Shown here piece after piece: positions 47,771 to 59,135 of a DNA stretch of 64,000 nt; position 1 is the stretch's first letter, and each line of letters starts with the position of its first letter. The notes below the pieces were generated by a model. The model searched no databases, had not been told where the DNA came from, and saw only the letters and a list, made by a program, of their open reading frames with translations. The position numbers were made by a program, and so were the translations under genes. Location: positions 2,282,517 to 2,346,516 of the forward strand of contig NC_090956.1 of assembly GCF_040807025.1 (NCBI RefSeq). The letters are read 5' to 3'. Origin of the DNA: Struthio camelus (Eukaryota > Chordata > Aves > Struthioniformes > Struthionidae).

Positions 47771-50700
47771 GCACTCTGCCTGAATCACTTTAAATGTCAG
47801 TTCCATTGTAACTTAGGCTCTTCAGATGTTTTAGGAGTTAAGCATTCTGTTGTGGTTAGGACAGTCATATTTAGGTTTTTATTTTGTTTTAATTAAGGAA
47901 AAAAGCACTTTGCCCTTGTTGAGATGTTCTACAGCATATTTATATGATGAATATTTATCCCTCTATTCCTGACTCTCAAACTGTCACATTTGTCACACAT
48001 GGATCATCTTACAAGTGTTGGTACGTGGCTCAGAGGCTGGGGTAGGGGAGAGTCAAGCCTTGAAGCCTTAAAAAGAAAAAAAAAAAAAAAGGCTCTTGTT
48101 ATTTTTATAGGAGCCCACTGTGAAAGCAGACAGTGGGACTGGGACCCAAGATGTCTTCATTTAAAACGCAGAGACAAAATGCACGTAACTTAAATTGCCA
48201 TCTGAAGATTTAAATTTTTCCATGCTGCTACTTAAACTCTTCTGAGTCTGTCACTTCTGTCTCCACTAAGGCCAGTGATGGACCTGCTCTGCTACCACCA
48301 GTTAAGGGCTTAGTTTATTAAATATGCTGTGTGGCCTGGCTTTAGAAACAGGACTGTGCGACTGTCCAGCTGTTCTGTAGGCTTTTTCTCTTCTCTGACT
48401 TGTCTTCTCATAGACTACAGTAACTTTTCCAGGCAGCATGCTGGCTTAGAGATTGCACTGTTGCTTATACCTTTTCACTGTTAACTTAGCCTGTTTGCAT
48501 GTACCTCCTTACTGCTGTTAATTGTGATCTCTGTTACTTGTATTAGTACTACAAGGCTGAAGAAGGAATTTGTCTGCTTGCACAAAATCCTGAGAAGAAG
48601 GAACTTGTCTAGTGACTAGCTGCATGTCTAACAGCTGAGTAGCAACTAGATTACTCCAGGATGTTCCTTGCTGCCAGTAGCCAGCAGAGCTGCTTTGTGC
48701 TATGCTGTGAACTAGCACTTGCTAGCTGGACGCTCATCCGCAGCCGAGAGAGCAACCGTTCTGGTAGATGCAGGTAGTAACTATCTTGTGCCCCTGAATG
48801 TGGAAGATACCAGTGTATAGGCCTGAATTAAATGGGAGCAGATGCTGTGTGCTGCTGGGATTAACCTCTTACCCCTGCAACCTGCTCTGGTCCACCTTCT
48901 GTTCAAGAAAGGCCAGAGAAATGATGTTATAAATGGAGAGGTGGCCCATATATTGCCAAATTAAATCAGGCTTAGATCTCAGATCCTCTGAGAAACCATC
49001 TTAGGCTGGCCCGTTGGGCTTAAAAGCTGTCTCTCTTCTCAGACTAGTGTTGTATGACCCGAGTCTGCAGCCGCCCTGAAAACCACAGGGAGGGAATATC
49101 CCGACGGGCTGTTTTTCTGACTGGGCGTAGTGTGTGAAAGTGGGCGAATGGGATGAACTTCGGGGAAAACAAATCCAGTTCTTAGAGAGGGGAGTGGATT
49201 AACTCTGAATGGCTGCTGCTTGGGGTGGCTGAGATGCTTAGTCCTGGTCGTGGAGTAAAATCTGTTCAGACCAAAGGGACCTGAAGTAAGGCCACCTTTC
49301 TGCTCTCCGTGTCTGGAAATAACTTATTTGCACCCGTGGGATACACAGCGCTTGGACATCTGTCTGCAGCCCAGATGCCCTGAGAGAATCGGCACAGGGA
49401 TTTGGCTGTGAATTTTTCTAGTACCTCCCCAACTGAAACGGTGTCTCTGGGGGAACTTGTGTTGCCAGTTCACAATAGCACTTTGAGGTATTGCAGTCCT
49501 GCTGCCTGCCTGCAGTTTTGGCAGAGAGCCGAGGAGAGAGCTGAAATGACCCCACTTCCCTGCTGTACCATGAAGCAGCGTTTGTTCTGAATGAACCAGC
49601 AGTTAGCCCAGGCTGCCTGCTCGTGCCTTGGAGGCCGACCCAGTGTCCAGGGAGCTTTACGTGTCGCTAAAGAAAAGCGTCTTTCCACAGTAACTGCCGC
49701 TTCTGAGTTCTCCGGTATGCCGGTGCCCAGGCCTGGGTTCTCTTTGACCTGGGACGCACCTCTCCTGCGCTTTCTGTCCTTCAACTTGGCGTCTTCCAAA
49801 AAATGGATGGAAGGCGAAAGAAACATCAGAAGGGCTGGCGAGAGGCAGAGGACCTACTGCAGGAACAATCTTCCTCCTCTTGTCCATCCCAAGCGTGCAG
49901 AACGCCTTGTGCCTGACCAAGCCTTGCGACAAGGAGGGAGGGTCAGTGGTTAGTTACTGCTTTGGACTTTTTTTTAAAACTCTCCGCAAAGGCTGCTGCT
50001 GCAGTTTGCTCGTTCGCTGTATGCGTGCGGCCCGATACCGTGGCTTCCAGCACCTTTACTGTTGTGACGCAAGAGGAATCTTGCGGGCGAAGCCCGGTAG
50101 AAACCTTGGCTGAAAGCTGCCAGGAGTGGACTGGGCTCAGCGTGAGAGGTGAGCCCCAGATGGTAGGACACGGTCTTCAAGGGGCTTGACAGCTGTGTCT
50201 TTAATGAATTTTGCTCTTGATTATATTCCCTGTTTCTTGATCTCGGTTGCATACTGCAATCTGCTCAAGTACAAGATTTTTGAATAAATGCTTCACCGCT
50301 GCAACAAAATACGAAAAGATTCAAACAATTTTGGTTCTGGTTTCTCCCCCTGTCCCTACTGCGCCTCGCTTGGTAAGTGATGCAGTGGTGGAGTCTGTAA
50401 CCGCTTGGTTTCCTTGTGGTAACTCAGGTCGGCTCGCTAAGGAAAAAGCAGCATGGCAGTAGCTGTTTTAAAGGGATATGAGCGGAATTTGGTGTAACAT
50501 TTAATTTACTTTAAAAGGGTAAATTTTCTGTAGTTCAGAAGGAAAAGTACCTGAAACGTCACTGACTCTTTAATAATTTGAATGCTGTGCTGCTACAACT
50601 AAGCATGACTTTACTGATGTCTGGTTTTTTTTGACAATTGAGGAAATAAATACAGCTGTAAACAGAGCACCAATATGGCAGTCTGGAAAAGGTGGATTTT

Positions 50701-50820
50701 TTTTTTTTTTTTTAAAAACCCAGCTGTACGCAGCTTTCCTCCTAACTCTGGTGGGCAGTTTGGGAGCCTCTTAAGGCTTTCTCCGAAGCCTGTCCTCGTT
50801 AAAGCTGTGTTTTCCTCTTA
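47771..50820 (+). other. HAGH 3' UTR and HAGH-HAGHL spacer
   Basis: No further gene is supported between HAGH and the HAGHL CpG island. Candidate poly(A) signals for HAGH are a variant ATTAAA at 48317-48322, another at 48827-48832, and canonical AATAAA at 50283-50288 and 50645-50650. An A-rich run lies near 48072 and a T-rich run near 50698. Open frames near 49591-49953 look like chance. Confidence 0.5.
50283..50288 (+). terminator. Canonical AATAAA, possible distal HAGH poly(A) signal
   Basis: This is the first canonical hexamer after the HAGH stop, about 2.5 kb away. A shorter 3' UTR ending after the ATTAAA at 48317-48322 is equally possible. Confidence 0.3.
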
Positions 50821-51327
50821 AAAAGAGAAAGGGAGCGTGCTGTTGGCCCCGTTGGCCGAGAAGCGCTGCTGGGGGAACCGCCGCCGGCGCTGCCCCGACG
50901 CTTCGGGCGCTCGAGGGGCTCGGGCGCGCTCGGGGCCCCTCGGCACCATCTCGCGCGGCCGCCGACTTCGGCCGAGCAGCGCAGCGCCGACTTGCGCCTG
51001 GCGGAGGTGGGAGACGGGGCTGGTTTCACGCGCCTGGCCGTGACCCGCCGGGGGGCCGGCGCGGGGCCGAGGGGCTCAGGCCTCGCCGCCGTTGCCTGCC
51101 TCTCCCAGGCCGCCGCGCCGGGAGCGGGACGGGCGCCTGGCCTTCCTCCCGCCGCGCTCCTTCGCTGCAGCCCGGGGGCTGCTCCCGGCCCGGGGGGGAG
51201 CCGCGCTGGCCCCGCTCGGCGCAGAGGGGCCTCGTGCTCCGCAGTGGAGCGGCGCGCGGGGCCGGGCTGCGCTTGGGCCCGGAGCAGGGGCAGCTGCACC
51301 CTGGGGTGCTGCTGGGAGCGATGTGCC

Positions 51328-52410
51328 GTGCAGTGGGAGCTGCAGGTGGGGATTTCTCCTTTCCCCCCGTGCAGTGGAGCTGGGGGGAGGATTTGTCCCC
51401 CTGTGCACTGGGAGCTGCAGTGCAGCGGGAGCTGCAGGTGGGGATTTGTCCGCCCGTGCACTGGGAGCTGCAGTGCAGCGGGAGCCGGGGGGAGGATTTC
51501 CCCCTGTGCAGTGGGAGCTGCAGGTGGGGATTTGTTCCCCTGTGCAGTGGGAGCTGCAGGTGGGGATTTGTCCCCCCGTGCACTGGGAGCTGCAGTGCAG
51601 CGGAAGCCGGGGGGAGGATTTCCCCCTGTGCAGTGGGAGCTGCAGGTGGGGATTTGTCCCCCCATGCACTGGGAGCTGCAGTGCAGCGGGAGCCGGGGGG
51701 AGGATTTCCCCCTGTGCAGTGGGAGCTGCAGGTGGGGATTTGTTCCCCCTGTGCACTGGGAGCTGCAGTGCAGTGGGAACTGGGGGAGGATTTCCCCCTG
51801 TGCAGCGGGAGCTGCAGCACACTGGGAACCAGGTGGGGATTTCTCCTTCCCCCCACCCCTGAGCACCAGGAGCTGCACTGCAGCAGGAGCTGCAGGTGGG
51901 GATTTGTTCCCCCCCCCCCCCCCCCGTGCAGTGGGAGCTGGAGGTGGGGATTTGTCCCCCCGAGCACTGGGAGCTGGGGGAGAGGATTTCCCCCCGTGCA
52001 GCAGGAGCTGCACTGCAGAGGGAGCCAGGGGGAACAGCGGGAATTGCAGGTGGGGATTTGTCCCCCCGTGCTGCAGTGCAGTGGGAGCTGCAGTGCAGCA
52101 GGAGCCGGGGGGAGGATTTCCCCCGTGCAGCAGGAGCTGCAGTGCAGTGGGAGCCGGGGGGAGGATTTCCCCCGTGCAGCTGGAGCTGCAGTGCAGAGGG
52201 AGCCGGGGGGAGGATTTCCCCCCGTGCAGCAGGAGCTGCAGTGCAGTGGGAGCCGGGGGGAGAATTTCCCCCCGTGCAGTGGGAGCTGCAGGTGGGGATT
52301 TGTTTCCCCCCCCCGTGCAGCGGGAACCGGGTGGGGACTCCTCCTGCCCGCCCCGAGCACCGGGAGCCGCAGTGCCGCGGCAGCCGGGGGGCGGCGATCT
52401 CTCCCCGCCC
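51328..52410. repeat. Minisatellite upstream of HAGHL with two unit types
   Basis: Two related units alternate. Type A (about 36 bp) runs GTGCAGTGGGAGCTGCAGGT then GGGGATTTGTCCCC; type B (about 50 bp) runs GTGCACTGGGAGCTGCAGTG, then CAGCGGGAGCCGGGGGGAGG and ATTTCCCCC. The order is irregular toward the right and decays near 52345-52410. A 17-base C run interrupts it at about 51909. Type A has an internal hairpin GGGGA-TTTG-TCCCC. The array ends about 340 bp before the HAGHL ATG. Confidence 0.92.
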
Positions 52411-52749
52411 GCGACCCGCCCCGGCGTTGCACGGGGAGGGGCGGGACGTGTCCGCCCGGGGGAGGGACCGGCCGCGCCGCGCCGAGCTCCGGTAGCGGCC
52501 GCGCGGGGCCGCGTCTCGCGTGGGCTCCGCGGGGGTGGGGGTGGAGGGGGCGCGCGCGGCGGGGCCGCAGCCTTCGCTCCCAGAGCTGCGCGGGGCCGGG
52601 CAGCGCCCCCGCCGCGGCGCCGCGCGTGGGGCCGGGCAGCGCCTCCGCGGCGCCGCTGTCGCGCGTGGGGCCGGCGCCGGCCCCGCCTCCCCCCCCCTTG
52701 GCGGCGGTGCCCGCGTTTGCGCGGCAGCTCCCGGCGGCCCCGCGGCACC

Positions 52750-54721
52750 ATGAAGGTGAAGGTGATCTCGGTCCTGGAGGACAACTACATGTACCTGGTC
52801 ATCGAGGAGAGCACCAGGGAGGCCGTGGCCGTGGACGCCGCCGTGCCGAGACGGGTGAGCCGTGGCAGCGGCAGCCGGCAACCGCCGGGGCCCTCGCTGC
52901 CCCCTTGGCCGAAATTCTCGCGAGTCCCCAAAGCCGGCCCGAACAACCCGAAACGGAGCTTCGGCCCCGGCGGGGGCCGAGGAAGGGCCGCGTGCGGGGA
53001 GGCAGCGGCAGGGCGGCGCGGCGGGCGCGAGGCCCCGGCAGCGGGGCGGCACAGGTCTGGTTTAGAGCCCCCCCCGCCCGGGCCGCCCCGTCTCCCCCTT
53101 GCCCTGACACCTCCGTCTCTTCCCCGCTTGGTTTTAGCTGCTGGAAATCATCCGGCGAGAAGAGGCGGTGCTGAGAGCGGTGCTGACCACCCACCACCAC
53201 TGGTAAGCGCTGCGGCGGGTGGGTGCCGCCACGGCCCCGCTCGCACCCGGGGCCGGCGTGGGGGGGGGGGTTTGGGGGTGGGTGGGTGTCCCGCGATGCC
53301 GATGCCCTTCGCCGCCGGCGCAGGGACCACGCCAGGGGCAACGAGGAGCTGGCGCGGCTGTGCCCCGGCCTGCGGGTGTACGGCGCCGACCAGCGCATCG
53401 GCGGCCTGACGCACCGGGTGACCCACGGCGAGGAGCTGACGGTACGTGGGGGGGGGGGGGGGCCACGGCGGGAGGGAGCCGAGGTTCGGGTTTGGGGTCG
53501 GGTTTGGGGCCCGGCCGAACTCCGGGCGCCTCCGTCCGGCGCCGGGCCCTGACGCTCCCTGCCCAGTTCGGCGCCATCCGGGTGCGATGCCTCTTCACGC
53601 CGGGCCACACTTCGGGCCACGTGTGCTACTTCATGTGGGAGGACGAGTCCCCGGACGCGCCGGCTCTCTTCTCAGGTACGTCCCCGCCGCCCTGCTCTGC
53701 TTTCGGCCGGCTCCGTCCCCGCGGAGCCGGCCCGGGGCGCGGCGGGCGGGCGCCCCGGCGCTAGCGGCCTCCCCGCCGTGCCCTCCGCTCCCCGCCGCCT
53801 CCAGGCGACACGCTCTTCGTGGGCGGCTGCGGGAGGCTCTGCGAGGGCACGGCCGAGCAGATGTACGCCAACCTGACCGGCGTCCTGAGCGCTTTGCCGA
53901 AGGAGACGGTGAGTGCCGGGCCCGCGGCCTGCCGGCGGCGGCGCCGGGCGCCGGCAGCGGGCTGTGCATCCGCCGCGTTTCCTGTCGGCGTTGCAGAAGG
54001 TGTTCTGCGGCCATGAATACACCGTGCGCAACCTCAAGTTTGCCTTGAAAGTGGAGCCAGAGAACGAAGTAGTGAAGAAGAAACTTGCCTGGGCCAAAGT
54101 GAGCGTCCCTGCTCGTGCTGGCCGCTCTGCCGGGCTCCCGCGGCCCAGGCCCGGTGTCCGGTTCGCGCCGCTCCTCGGGCCGTGCCGGTGCCTCGGGCCC
54201 CGTTCCCCGCGTCGGCGGGGGCCCTGGCTGATGTCAGCTCTCTCGGCAGCGCCGGGACGACGAGGACTTGCCCACGGTGCCCTCCACGCTGCAGGAGGAG
54301 TTCCTCTACAACCCCTTCCTGCGGGTCACGTAAGTGGCGCCCGGCGCCCCGGCGGGACGGGCGGCCCCGAGGGGAGCAGCCCCCGGCTCCCCTCGTCCCT
54401 CCGCCTCACCCCTTCTCCGGGGGGGGGGGGGGGGGCTTTGCTGCCTGCTGGGCAGTCCCCGGGGGGGGGCCCGCAAGGGTGGCACGTCCCCCGCGTCCCT
54501 CCCCGGGCAGCCGGGCCGCCCCGCGGTCCCCGAGCAGAGCCGGTCTCCGTTGCAGGGAGGAGCCTTTGCAGAAGTTCACGGGCAAGACGGACCCGGTGGA
54601 GGTGCTGAGGACCCTCCGCACCGAGAAGGATAACTTCAAGAAGCCCAAGGAGAGGCCGAATCCCCAGGCCATGCTTGCGCTTGAGTGGGGACTTTTCAGC
54701 CCCTTCCTGGAGAAGAAGTGA
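52750..54721 (+). CDS. HAGHL: HAGHL, glyoxalase II-like hydrolase (8 coding exons)
   Basis: HAGHL is a paralogue of glyoxalase II of uncertain physiological substrate, in the metallo-beta-lactamase fold. Coding exons: 52750-52854, 53138-53202, 53324-53441, 53567-53675, 53805-53908, 53997-54098, 54250-54329, 54556-54721; all GT-AG and in phase, 282 aa. The start ([28 protein letters not shown]) matches the cytosolic start of HAGH; no targeting extension is seen. Metal ligands H54, H56, D58, H59, H110, D134 and H173 are all kept. In the glutathione pocket K143 is Arg and Y145 is Cys (GCGRLCEG), while Y175, R249 and K252 equivalents remain. The C-terminus is 22 residues longer than HAGH. Introns are short and third codon positions nearly all G or C (34 of 35 in exon 1). 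Confidence 0.96.
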
Positions 54722-55731
54722 GCCGCGGCGGCGGCAGCCGCTCCCGGAGGAGCCGCGTGGGGACGGCTGCGGACACGCAGCATCCCAATCCCGATCCCGG
54801 CGGGGCTCCCCGTGCTGCTCACGGGGCCGTGTCCCCTCTAGCTTTAAACTTGGCCCCGCAAGACTCCTGCCTTGCTATTGGGAAGTGGTTTCTGTCTTGA
54901 ACCTGCTCGTTTTGCTCCTGTTCTTTTGTTGCTCGCTTCCCTCCCCTCGGAGCGTTGCCCGATTCCCGCAGCCCCCGGGAAACAGCGCGGGGGCGAACGG
55001 CGGCCCCGCGCCGGCCGCGGGCTGCACGCAACTGCCTTGCTCGCCTTGGGGTCGGGGTTGAGCCCTTGCACCTGGCTGCGGCGGCTGCAGAATAAGGTGC
55101 TTTAATGCTTCAACTCCCTCCCGGGAGAAGGGCGGTCGCCGAGGGGCCCCCGCTTTGGCCGTGCCCGCGGCTGCTCTTGTCCTTCTGCGAGCAGCCCTTG
55201 CCCGGGCTCGGTGGGACGTGGCCGTGCCGGCGCGGTGCTGAGCTCCCCTTCCCAGCAGCGGGCCGGCCAACGCCGTCTTCAGCGAACGCAGCCCCGCGGA
55301 TCGACCCCGCCATGGGGATGCGGCTGGCGCAGGATGCGCTGCTGCTCCGGGGGAGCCGGGGCCGCCCCGGCCAAGGGGCAGGGTAGGGGATGGGAGTGGG
55401 GGGGGGGATGCCTGGCACCGTCCCCCCACGGAGCAGGCGGGAGACCCCGGGCTCTTTTGCTGTCCTGCCTGGGGCCCCGCGGGACTGGAGCGCCGCCTCG
55501 GCTGCCCTGGGCGGCCAGTTTGGGCAGAGCTTTTTGGCAGGGCCGCGCGGGAGCTGAAGCCCTCCTGGCTGAGCCCGCGCCGCCGGCGTCCCCGCGGCTG
55601 CGGCCGTGCCGGCCAGGCTGCCGCGAGGGTGCGGAGGCAGAAGCGGCGCGCAGGAGAAGAAACCCTGTGACCCCCCCACCAGCGTAGTGGGGTTTGGGGG
55701 TTTGGTTTTGTTTTGCTTTTCAGTAGGCCAA

Positions 55732-55737
55732 AATAAA
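55732..55737 (+). terminator. HAGHL candidate poly(A) signal
   Basis: First canonical AATAAA after the HAGHL stop, about 1 kb downstream, where the CpG island ends. Another AATAAA lies at 56143-56148. Confidence 0.45.
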
Positions 55738-58700
55738 ACATTGCGTAAGGACTTGCAGCACGCTCGCTAACTCAGTGCAGCCACCCGAACTGCTCGACCC
55801 TTGCGCAGCACGTTGGGGAGTTCAGGCCGGAGGAAAGCGTGCTCCAACCCACTGGCTTTTTAGGGGAGCACCGTTATCGAGGGAGAGCGCAGGCGGCGGG
55901 TACCTGGGAGCAGCGCGCCGCTCCGGGGCTCGGTCCAGCGAGGCTTTCGGCGCGTGCTGACCTGCGGGCAGCGGACTAGAGGATCGCTTTAGGCTTTTCA
56001 AGGTGCGTCAGTTGTTAGTCAGCAAGCAGCAACGTGCTGCCACTTGTCCTTCATGTGTTACCTTTTTTTTCAAGATAGCTAGAAAATTGGAGAAGGAAAA
56101 TGTTTTGGAGGAACCTTATATTTACATTGCCTTTTATTTAGAATAAAAACGAGAGAGCAGCTGGGACTCTTAAAGCTCTTCAGCTTGCAATGTTCTGAGT
56201 TGTTTGTGCAATATCAATACTCTTTTTTTTAAAAGTTTGAAAAATGTGCAGAGCTTTTATTTTGCAAGTGGTGGGGAGGTTTATTACAAAACTGAGCCAT
56301 GTGAATTCCTTTTTGGGGGAAAAAAATGGGGGCTTGATGGTGCCTCTGTAAATAGCTTTGAAAATACCTTTGATGGGGCAGTTTTTGAGCAGGTTACTCC
56401 ATATGGGACCCTTGTACGAGTCTCTGGGTTTCTTCTTTACATCAAAGTGCCAAGTGCGTGTGAATAATTGTCTTGGTGTTGCTGAGTTTACACCTACTTT
56501 GCATAGTTCGAATGAAAACACAGAGCAGCAAACGGAGGAGTTGGCCCGTACTGTAGGCTGGCTTTTTAAGCAGCTTTGATTATAAATTTTATAGCTCCTA
56601 ACACTGGAATAGAGTTGACTTCAGGATCTTTCATGCGTGGACTATGGATCTAAATGAATTTGTTACCATTAAGGCCTGGTTTATGGCCATTTCTTCCATT
56701 GTGAGAAACGTGACAAAATTTTTATTCCCCCCTCCCCTTTTTTTAAAGTTGTATTGTTATAATTTACTCTCCCCTCGTAGGAGGGGAAGAATTAATCCTG
56801 CTGCACAAGTTGTCTCACTACTAGACTTGTTCTGCTTAACTGTAATGGTACAGTTTGTTTGCAGCTGATGCACTGACAGGCATTCATCGGTTCCCCACGA
56901 TGTGCCTGGGTGCGCCGCTGGGTTTACTTATACTGTGATCCAAGATGCACACACGTGTGCGGAGGGGCAGGGTGCCCGAACTAGCATTAAATATGCTAAT
57001 TGTGATAGTAGCAGCAGGGAGCTCAAAGCCTGGGAGAAAGTCAAGCTGTTCTTGATACCACAGTAAAGATACTTGGGAACGTCCATAGGCGCTGCAGGCT
57101 AGGTGCCTTCTGCGTGGAGTCTCTTTTCACGGCTTTAGCAACGTGTATGTTGGTAACCTGGTAACTGGGGAAGAGACAAAACAGAGATCCTCAGCTGTTT
57201 AATCTGCAGCTAATTTAGCTTTGTTTATTTGAGTGCTTCTGGCCTGACATGCATGTTCTCAAGCAAAACTGAATATGTTTCTTTTGCACTGACGTACAAA
57301 GGGTAGAGTCACAGCACTTCCGTGTATTTGACTGACTTTGCATGAGCACTGGAATTTCTTGCTGTAGTTAAAAATTTTATGGTTTAGCTAAACACTGTGC
57401 ATTGTAAAACTATGCAAGGAAAAGGGCATTCAATAAAACTACCAACTTGCTTGTAAAGTGGAGAGGGAAGGGTGGGGGAAGCAGTAGGAGATTCTTGCCT
57501 CATGAACACTGTGAACTCACTAATTAATGAGCAACACGTGAAATTATATTACACTTTAATTAAAAACATTTAAAAATATGTTGTACATTGCTGGCTTATT
57601 TTTAATAAAGACTGGATGAGGCTTTGAAAGGGACACAGTAAAGTGTAGTCAGCAAAGCTGCTCTAAGAGGCTGTTCAAGGTCTGACAGCTTTGCTTTATG
57701 ACAGGCATAAGCTCAAGGTCCACAGCAACTGAATGAAGGTTATCGTTAAAGAGCATCTGAGCAAGGTTTGAATCTGGGCTAGGTGCAGCAATCATCTCCA
57801 TCTGTTTGCATGTACTCTGAAGGAACAAAGCACTGTGACAGCTTTATTTTCATTTTTTGTTCACTTAACAGTGCTTTCTTCATAGTCCTTCCTCCTATAG
57901 CAGTAACGGGAGAAGGAGAAATATTTTGAAGTGAGAGAAGAATGTGATTTTTAAGTTCACGCTCACTGGCAGCTACAGCAGTCACAGAAAGAGATTCCAC
58001 ATCTGACTGCATCCCTCCCCCTTGAATTCAGGTACAGCCGCCACTTCTCCCACTGAGTTTCCCCTCCCCAGATGTGCTGTCACTTTGAAAAACCTGACAT
58101 TCAAATTAAGAAAGACCAAAACAGAGTCATTCATAGGGTGTGGGTTTTTTTTTTTTTTTTGTAAATAGTTCTCAAAATACCATATGTAAAAATACACACA
58201 ACAAGATGAGCACATTTCATCTGCAATAATGAAAAACCAAATCTCTTTCACATTCACAAGTCTCTAGCAAGGCATCTTGATACACTACATTACACAAGAC
58301 TGTATTTTTACTAACCCCTTTGTTCTGGTGAATTACTTTTTTGCAATGATTAAATCTCACAGCCTTCTTACTCTATTAACTTTTGTAAAGTAACAGCTTT
58401 CAGAGACATCAAGGACGGTTCGTCCTTTGTGGAAAGGAAAGATGGCAATAAATTCTTAATTTAAACACTCTAAAAAATTAATTTGTTTTCTCTGAATTTA
58501 GGAATATTAGCCACCAGTAAACTATTGTTGAGGCAGGGGTAGATGTGACAGTTCTGTTACTCTCTGTCCTATGTATTTAGAGAGAGCACGAGAGAGAGAG
58601 GTGTGTAATTGCCCACAGTTATAGATGGTTATTATAATTAAAGGAAAAAAAACCTTTAGATTTTTCTTCTTAAACATTCATTCAGATCACATTGCAGTAG

Positions 58701-59135
58701 GCACTAAAACAGCCCTTGAAATGATGTTCCTCATATGATTACAGGCTGCTGGCACCCACTCCATTTGACAGTGCAAAGATACTGCAGCTGGACCTCAAGG
58801 GCATCCAGTCAGGGGCAGTGAAATGAAAAATCAGAACCCAAGGTCTAAAGAGACCATTTCTAACTAAATGAGGATGTCTGAAAAAGAGACAGCCATAAAA
58901 CTTAGTGCTGTGAAAATACAGCAAGGCCTGGATTAGCAATACTCTGATGTAGCATAAAGCTCATCTCAATGAGGTCACAGTCTACTGCAAGGCAAATCCT
59001 TCATTGCCCAAAATTCATCAGTTGTCATAAAAGTAAGGGTTGTATAGGAAGAGCAGGTTTAGTTCATAAGGACTGTCTAGAGGCTAGGATGCATTGCTGC
59101 TTCTTTTAATGTATATTTTAAGTCAGTGTTTGTTT
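55738..59135. other. Spacer between convergent HAGHL and CIAO3
   Basis: AT-rich DNA without a recognised gene. It may include a long CIAO3 3' UTR, as a minus-strand AATAAA also occurs at 57843-57848. It holds a small unrecognised frame at 57779-58012, T-rich runs near 56223 and 58147, and an AT-rich block near 57515-57620 with ACTAATTAATGAG, homeodomain-like in character. Confidence 0.5.
57779..58012 (-). CDS. Unrecognised 77-codon open frame
   Basis: The frame starts MQSDVESLSVTAVAASEREL and ends with GDDCC and T. Its residue mix looks protein-like rather than low-complexity, but I recognise no family. A stop lies five codons before the ATG, there is no convincing splice acceptor, and it sits where CIAO3 3' UTR could extend. 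It may be a chance frame, a piece of an old retrocopy, or a small real ORF. Confidence 0.12.
   Translation of the reverse strand: MQSDVESLSVTAVAASERELKNHILLSLQNISPSPVTAIGGRTMKKALLSEQKMKIKLSQCFVPSEYMQTDGDDCCT

Larger units (their letters stand above)
50830..55680. promoter_or_regulatory. Large CpG island covering HAGHL
   Basis: GC content rises sharply at about 50830 and stays high through all HAGHL exons and introns. The promoter is expected just upstream of the start codon at 52750, probably within 52430-52745, which is almost pure G+C with many CpGs. The minisatellite at 51328-52410 forms its left part. The open frames of several hundred codons on both strands come from this composition and are not genes. 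Confidence 0.6.

Noticed and set aside
49591-49953. 120-codon frame between HAGH and HAGHL
   Set aside because: No recognised domain, overlaps other frames on both strands, and lies in likely HAGH 3' flank.
50799-52784. 661-codon minus-strand frame
   Set aside because: Antisense reading of the same minisatellite; repeats of SPPAAPTA-like peptides, no domain.
50992-53409. 805-codon plus-strand frame across the HAGHL promoter
   Set aside because: It is made of minisatellite and GC-rich sequence, and passes through HAGHL exon 1 and its intron. Long frames are open on both strands at the same place, which marks a composition effect.
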